This document shows positions 58,611-64,000 of a stretch of DNA of 64,000 bases, in pieces; position 1 is the first letter of the stretch; each line of letters begins with the position of its first letter. The translations under genes and the position numbers were made by a program. This DNA is from Diaporthe sp. PMI_573 (Eukaryota > Ascomycota > Sordariomycetes > Diaporthales > Diaporthaceae), in contig JAJTUP010000022.1 of NCBI GenBank assembly GCA_021399435.1, forward strand, positions 62,001 through 126,000, given 5' to 3'. The notes below the pieces were generated by a model. The model searched no databases, had not been told where the DNA came from, and saw only the letters and a list, made by a program, of their open reading frames with translations.

Positions 58611-58710
58611 GGTGAGATGGCCGAGATGGTTATGGCGCCAGGTTAAGGTTAATCTTAACAATCATTCCTGGTGGAGCAATCCTCCTGGGTTCAAGTCCCA
58701 GTCTCATCAA
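58611..58710 (+). tRNA. tRNA-Leu (anticodon AAG) with intron
   Basis: The acceptor stem GGTGAGA pairs with TCTCATC (one G-T pair) followed by discriminator A. The anticodon stem CCAGG/CCTGG surrounds loop TTAAGGT with anticodon AAG, and an intron of about 17 nt follows. A long variable arm (TGGAGCAATCCTCC) is typical of class II tRNA-Leu, and the T-arm is TGGGTTCAAGTCCCA. A T-rich tract for Pol III termination starts 3 bp downstream. Confidence 0.9.
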
Positions 58711-58878
58711 CTTTTGCTTTTTTCCTTCCCAAATCTGCCATGTGCTCCTGCATTATCTTTTCTTTTTTTGCTGGGCTCAGGTTCTTCATGTTTCTCTCCT
58801 TCTGTGGACCTTTTGATCACAGTGAGGATCTGCGCTTTGTTCCTGTGTGTGCTTAGGCTTTCATTATTGGATGCTCAT

Positions 58879-59835
58879 CTAGCCACCTAATGTTGAGGGC
58901 CACGACTTCAAGAACAGAGCTGTTGAGGATTTTTTCCAGACAACATCAAATGGTTTCACAGTATCTTCAACCCCAACAAAAGATAGCTCAAGCATCGTCT
59001 CTCTCCACAGCCATTGCGCAATATGCCCACCCTCAGCAGTGTATAATAGAGGTGCAGAACTGGTGATCATGGCAAAGGTCAGCGTCTTAAATAAATTTAT
59101 GCAGTAACTACAGGCGCCTGCTTACGGCCTCAGCTTGCCACCCTCCATGTAGTGGCCGTGGGATTCTTCCCTCTCCTCACGGCAGCATCGATCAGCGATC
59201 TGGCGCCGACGGCAGGGGAATGAAGAAAATGGCACTGAAGAGGGCATCAGACACATCGCGAGCCCAAGTCAGACTCATAGCAACAGCCGGGGTCAACCAT
59301 GTCAATGATAACTGTAGAAGATGGCACAATTTTGGCCAGCTCTGAAAAGGAAAACCACTGTCTCGAAGCTTTGAGATTTCATACTGTTCGGCCATATCCT
59401 GTGTCTTATTATCGAGCGCGGGAAGTAAAGGATCTGTGTCCCTTGCTGGGAACTTTGCCCAGCCAGCGGTATCTGATGAGACAATAACGATGCGCCGCGG
59501 CGTGGGACTCGATGACCTATCTGCCCGAGCCCTGAGGGTATGTGTGAATAGCAAGATGAGTATGGTCTGGTAGAGAGGTGGTTCGTCTGTAGGTCTTCTT
59601 TGTGTCCGGTAGAGGGTCTAAATTCCACATTGACTCGGTATACACCAGCGTCGAGGATTACCATATTCAATCATCCAAGGGAGTTTGCACACTCAGAAAT
59701 TGCTATGATAGATTCATAGCTCGATATTTCAAGTTCTCAGACCTCAACTTACTCCTGCAAAATTTCTGGTCCGGTGCAAATCTTTTGAAAGGCAGATTTG
59801 CCTTTGGAGACATCCCATACAGCGAGTACTAGAGG
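58879..59835 (-). pseudogene. Wrecked short-chain dehydrogenase/reductase gene
   Basis: Pieces of a fungal SDR are found in order but in changing frames on the minus strand: LAVWDVSKGKSAFQK (about 59835-59780), ILDAGVYRVNVEF and LQTNHLST near 59600-59660, PRRIVIVSSDTAGWAKFPA near 59500, AEQYEISKL (carrying the YxxxK), LAKIVPSSTVIIDMVDPG near 59300, AVGARSLIDAAV and ESHGHYMEGGKLRP near 59190-59140, then an apparently functional intron and a last exon ending at 58879 (AEGGHIAQWLWRETMLELSF). At least three frameshifts and a stop break it. The NAD(P)-binding start was not found. Other marks of the classical SDR (NAG as DAG, S and YxxxK) remain visible, so decay is probably not ancient. Confidence 0.7.
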
Positions 59836-60295
59836 AGTCCCAGTCAGAATTCATGTTGACATATAGAACTTGTTGTTATACCAAATTGCAGTATGTGAAT
59901 TTCTCCATGTGACTTGAGCGATTTTTCAGATTGCATTTGGGCAACTGAAGTGAATGTGAATGGGGAAGGAAAGTTCTGCAGCGGCACAGATAGGTGTTTG
60001 TTTGGAACAAGCGTTGGGTTCGGTGAATTCATCTGCAATAACAGGGGACGGCAAATACAGACTTTGTTTGGCAGCAGCACACACCATCCCATCTTTCACT
60101 TCACCCACTCTTCCATGGTGCCTCGTCACACAATTATTTAAACGCCAACTGTTGTCTTGTTGCTACGGACTCCTGACTCATTTCTGCAACCTCAGTCTTT
60201 TTGCAAGTCGAGCTTGTGTTGACAAAAGCTTCCTCGTACCCTGCAAGACGACTTCATCACCTTCTATCCTACCTTGGAAATCTTTTTCAACAACC
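59836..60295. other. Intergenic, upstream of secreted protein gene
   Basis: No gene is seen. The plus frame of the secreted protein is open back to an ATG at 59960, but that extension has no protein character and the signal peptide marks 60296 as the start. Confidence 0.4.
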
Positions 60296-61162
60296 ATGAT
60301 GCTGACCAGCTTGGCCTTCAAGATGGCCGTTGTGGCCCTTCTGGGTCTGTTGATGGAAGCCTGTTTTGCAGATGTAGGTCCCAAACAAACGAACCACAGA
60401 CAACCACCACCAGCATTGGCCTTTGGGCATACCATCAGGGTAGTAATTACTGACAGACATCTTAATCAGTTTGTCCCCCAGAACACCCCCACTATCTTCG
60501 ACAACGGCACTCTCCTTGCCCCCAACGTTCATGGCGAGATGGTCCTGCACACCATCGTTGACTTGACCTGGGAGGTTGATATTCCAAACACCTCCAACAA
60601 GATCAACATTACAGGAACCGCCAACAAAGTCATCGACTACATCAACACCAACCACCCTGACTACGTCTGGCCTGACGTCAGCAAGCTCAACACTGCCTCG
60701 TTGGGCAAGACACCTGCACGACGAGGTCCCAAGCCCAACTGTGATGTTTTCAGTCTTGCCCCGTACCCTAAGGCACACGAGGCTCAATCAGGTCTGGAAA
60801 TGATCCCTTACACCCTTCATCTGGGTCCAGGCCCGCGAACCTGCGGTCAGGCTCAGTGTGTCAACGACCTTCAGGGCCGCCATGCGGCAATTTGGTGGTG
60901 CAATGATGTGAGTAAATCCTCCAGCAGCTTCTCGTGTCTACATTTGACATGCACTCACAATTATCAATACTAATAATCGCTTCTTGATAAACAGGGTGAG
61001 GACGCGGCAGCTGCCAAGTGCCAAGAAGTTGCCGATCTTGCTGGTATCATCATCCCTGAGTGTGTTGAGTACGCTGCGAAGATGTCCTGGACCCGTGGCC
61101 AGATCTTTCACGACAGCAAGCCCTGGAATGTCATTGTCAACGGCGGGGAGCCATGTGGATAA
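60296..61162 (+). CDS. Secreted cysteine-containing protein, candidate effector
   Basis: Two exons, 60296-60907 and 60995-61162, give 259 aa; the intron has a consensus TACTAAT branch point. The N-terminus is a clear signal peptide (MMLTSLAFKMAVVALLGLL, cleavage likely after CFA). The mature part has seven cysteines, one near NCDVF, two in RTCGQAQC, one in IWWCND, and three in the last 55 residues, where GQIFHDSKPWNVIVNGG precedes the last Cys. This late block (CND...C..VA...I...C...GQ.F....WNVIV...C) recalls small secreted proteins common in plant- and insect-associated fungi, but I know no named domain for it. Function unknown. It sits between a dead SDR gene and a GMC oxidoreductase. Confidence 0.75.
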
Positions 61163-61650
61163 GGTTTGGTTTGCGGCAGCTCGTCACCATCTTCAGCGGC
61201 CAGCGAGTGGACGAAGAGCAGAGTGGAAGCATTAGGCTTGTTTGGTGGAACATGGGCTTGTCTTTTCGACATGAGCAAGATTGAGGTTCAGTAGTCACAA
61301 TCCAGAAGCGTTCACGAAACAATTTGGTCAGTCCCCGCCACATAAAATGTTCCTCCTATCTGTGTCACCGAGGCAGTCTGCTTGATTGGAAGTGACAGTT
61401 GTTGTATCTGAAAAGACCTTATGTTGTACGTGTAGTTGGAGGATTGTTGTATTTGACGATGAATATACGAGCACACAGTCGCATCGATCTGTAACGGTTG
61501 AGAGGAGGGGGTGTGTTTGAGCGATAATTATATACTTATTGGTCGCTATCCGTGAACAACTGCCTCCCATCTCCAACCATCGATAATTATAGGCTCGACG
61601 GCTTCATTTGATGAAGTTTCAGACACCGATCTTCACCACCTTTCACCCCT
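61163..61650. other. Intergenic, convergent 3' ends
   Basis: Between the secreted protein gene and the second GMC gene; no gene seen. Confidence 0.5.
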
Positions 61651-63656
61651 CTACCTCCCAGCTTTAATATCATCCGCAATCTTCTCAGCAAAAGCATAGA
61701 CAGTACTCTGAGGATGTCCCGGCGGCAACAGCGCAAAGCTGCTCGCATCCACAACCCTCAGCCGTTGCACGCCAATGACCCTGGCCCTGCTGTCCACCAC
61801 AGCCGTCGGGTCATCAACGGCGCCCATGCGCGCGGTGCAGCTCGCGTGGTAAACCGTCATGAGTGTGTCGCGAACCGTGTCCAGCACCTGCTCGTCGCTC
61901 TGCACCGCCGCGCCAGGGAAGTACTCATTCGGGTCGGCGAGGGCGGGCCGCATTGCCCCCGAGGCAAAGGCCTGCCTCGTGCGCTTGTATGCCGCCACCG
62001 CGACAGACTGGTCCGTCGGGTCGGTCAACCAGCGCGGGTCCACGACGGGCAGATCGGCCACGTCGTCCGACGAGATAGTCACAGTGCCGCGAGACTGCGG
62101 CGCCACTAGGGCGGCGAGGATGGTGGCATACTGATATCCGTCGTTGGGCTGGGTCGTGAAAAGGTTGGTGAAGGCCCCGACGTACCCTGGTGCCGACAGG
62201 TACTCGATCTCGGGCCACGAGCTGGGCAGCTGGCCCAGCGCTGCGGCTGCGCTGGGGGTGATGCCCTCTCGCGGTGCCTTCTCCCAGCCGAGAAAATCGC
62301 ACACCGGGTTCGTTAGAGGGCCCTCGTTGAATGGAAGAAAGGCTGTCGTGTACTGCTCAGCGACATATAGGAGGTTGTTGGCGAGATACGTGAGCGTCTG
62401 CACGTTGACGCGGTATGATGGCCCGAAGAAGATATGGTCTGTTAAATTTTGTCCCACGCCAGGACGGTCGGCAATAATGGGGATATCAAACTTCTCAAGC
62501 GTCTCGGCAGGTCCAATTCCTGACAGCATCAGGAGTTGCGGAGTTTGGAATGCGCCTGCCGAGAGGATTACCTCTTTGTTCGCCGAGAGAGTCGAGCCCG
62601 AATCAAGCAACACGCCTGTGGCAGCCTTGCTCCCATCGAATAGGACCTTGCTCGCCTTGGTGGAGTGATAGACCTTTAGATTTGATCTTGACTCTGCCGC
62701 GCTGAGGAATGAGGTCTGCGACGAGTCCCGATTCTCGTTGGCCGGATTGATTGTTGAGCTGCAATATTGCGAGCCCATAAGGGTCCCGCTGTTAAAGTCC
62801 TTGGCCTGGGCTACTCCGATTTCTTCCATCGCGGGCTGAAGATAGCTGGAGAATGGCTGTGCGTAATTGGCGTACGACACTCGCAGAGGCCCAGCAGCTG
62901 AATCGAAGGCGGTGGCATCATACTGCGCCGTTGCGTTTGGATCTCTCATATCCGTGTCAGGTGGTGTGAACTGCACACTCTTTTTATAGTATGGTAGCAT
63001 ATTCTCGAATGTGTAGCTCTGGTCTCCGACCATGTCAGCCCAGAGCTGCATGGAGCCTGTGTCTGGACGCTGATAAATCATGAAGTTGAGTGCCGAGCTG
63101 AACAACCAGTCAGAACTGAACCACATCGCATTCCACGAGACATCAGAATAGACCACAAAGTTTGCTTACCTGCCCCCAAGACATTTTCCCCGCGGATAGC
63201 GAACCGGGCGACTATTTGCGCCTGTCTGAGGTGTAGTAACGAAATCCCAGTCTACAAGCGGGTTCGTGTCCGTCGGAGAGCTGCCGGCGAAAAGCTGTTT
63301 AATCGCCGTCGAGTCAGTTAGAGAAACTTACAAAGGGGTTCAGGATTGCTCATATGGGGAACTGGTGCTGCAGGCTCATGACCAGTCGTGTTCAGCTGCG
63401 GTCGACTTACCGTGTCGCCCGCTGGCGTTGACGCCAGTAAAGGATCCGAGATTGAGTAGTAAGTGCCGGCCTCTATGACAGCCACTGAAGTAGACGGATC
63501 CTCCGAGAGCCTGGCTGCAAGTGTGAGGCCCGCTGTGCCCCCGCCCACAATAACGTAGTCAAATCCAGCATCTTGTCTCTTTCCGTGGTCCGACATAGGA
63601 ACACAGCTCACGCATGACAGTAACAGTGCGATTGAGATGAACCATGCTGGAGCCAT
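61651..63656 (-). CDS. GMC oxidoreductase, secreted, canonical active site
   Basis: Three exons (63411-63656, 63170-63294, 61651-63097) give 605 aa from ATG 63656. The N-terminus is a signal peptide ([20 protein letters not shown]). The FAD motif VIVGGGTAG is at 35-43, and [16 protein letters not shown], across the second splice site, is signature 1; [19 protein letters not shown] is signature 2. The catalytic region is intact: [11 protein letters not shown] with the first His and [16 protein letters not shown] with the second His. By family it oxidises alcohol substrates with FAD; relatives include aryl-alcohol oxidases, glucose/choline-type dehydrogenases and secondary-metabolism dehydrogenases. 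Many N-x-S/T sites fit secretion. It is divergent in sequence from the GMC at 55564, so not a recent tandem duplicate. Confidence 0.92.
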
Positions 63657-64000
63657 AGCGAAGGATTTCTGGAGCACAGAAATTGTGAATAAGTGCAAAA
63701 CATCTAACGAGTAGCTTTGATCTGAGAGAATGACAAGACAGACTTTGCCCCTTATGTTTACATCTCATTAATAAGAACTTGGCTTGCATATGCATAATAT
63801 TCCGTCACATGGCACCTGCCAGCTTGTCTGCTCCCGAAGTCCAGACCTTGGTCAGTCCATTCAAGCTCATTTGGGTCACATCCCGAACAGCACACTCTCA
63901 CGTCACTCTAGCTGAAATCTCCCGTTCGGGTAACCCATCTGACATTTTTGCCCGGAACTCATGGTCCAATCGAGAACATGGGACGAATGACACGCAGGGA
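63657..64000. promoter_or_regulatory. Upstream region of second GMC gene
   Basis: No coding sequence is seen; presumed promoter of the minus-strand GMC gene, running to the window edge. Confidence 0.4.

Noticed and set aside
59960..60295. N-terminal extension of the secreted protein from an upstream ATG
   Set aside because: The extension lacks protein character and would bury the clear signal peptide that starts at 60296.
1..64000. CRISPR arrays, prophage, bacterial operons or rRNA genes
   Set aside because: No regularly spaced direct repeats with spacers, no bacterial gene organisation and no rRNA sequence; the gene structure is fungal throughout.

Overview
The window is nuclear DNA from a filamentous ascomycete, most likely a Sordariomycete-type Pezizomycotina genome. 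Genes carry short introns of about 47 to 125 nt with GT-AG borders. Several products are typical of filamentous fungi: a fused terpene cyclase/prenyltransferase, GMC oxidoreductases, a GPI-type phospholipase B and a CX2CX6C regulator-like protein. Two nuclear tRNA genes have introns. The species cannot be named from the sequence alone. Exon joins were worked out by hand from splice signals, reading phase and family conservation, and the summed exons of each spliced gene divide by three.

Bases 1-12000 hold a compact terpenoid biosynthetic gene cluster. It contains a flavin monooxygenase and a cytochrome P450 on the minus strand, then, across a shared promoter region, a chimeric class I terpene synthase (cyclase plus isoprenyl diphosphate synthase), an MFS transporter and an HSL-type alpha/beta hydrolase on the plus strand. 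The logic is to make the C20/C25 precursor and cyclise it, oxidise it twice, process an ester or lactone, and export it. The product cannot be read from the sequence. The right edge abuts a decayed membrane-protein gene and a dispersed repeat.

Bases 13500-25500 are housekeeping: tRNA-Ile, a Nudix hydrolase, a mitochondrial membrane protein, a DsbA-like thioredoxin-fold protein, FGAM synthase of purine synthesis, and a Kap120/importin-11 type karyopherin. Bases 25500-31300 are a decayed, transposon-affected stretch. It holds ankyrin-like remains, an HEXXH putative metallopeptidase gene split by an element flanked by an 11-12 bp direct repeat, and a multiply broken pseudogene. The end of this element is repeated in inverted orientation about 16 kb away beside the terpenoid cluster.

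Bases 32000-48100 return to ordinary genes: an MDR oxidoreductase, Pol I subunit RPA43, Tma23-like G-patch protein, a large membrane protein, phospholipase B, and an unusual protein joining half a Zn2Cys6 finger to a caspase-like domain that lacks its catalytic residues. A gene-free stretch of about 7.5 kb with low-complexity tracts follows. The right end (55500-64000) has two GMC oxidoreductases of different catalytic make-up, a tRNA-Leu, a wrecked short-chain dehydrogenase gene and a secreted cysteine-containing protein. This could be a second, decaying accessory cluster.
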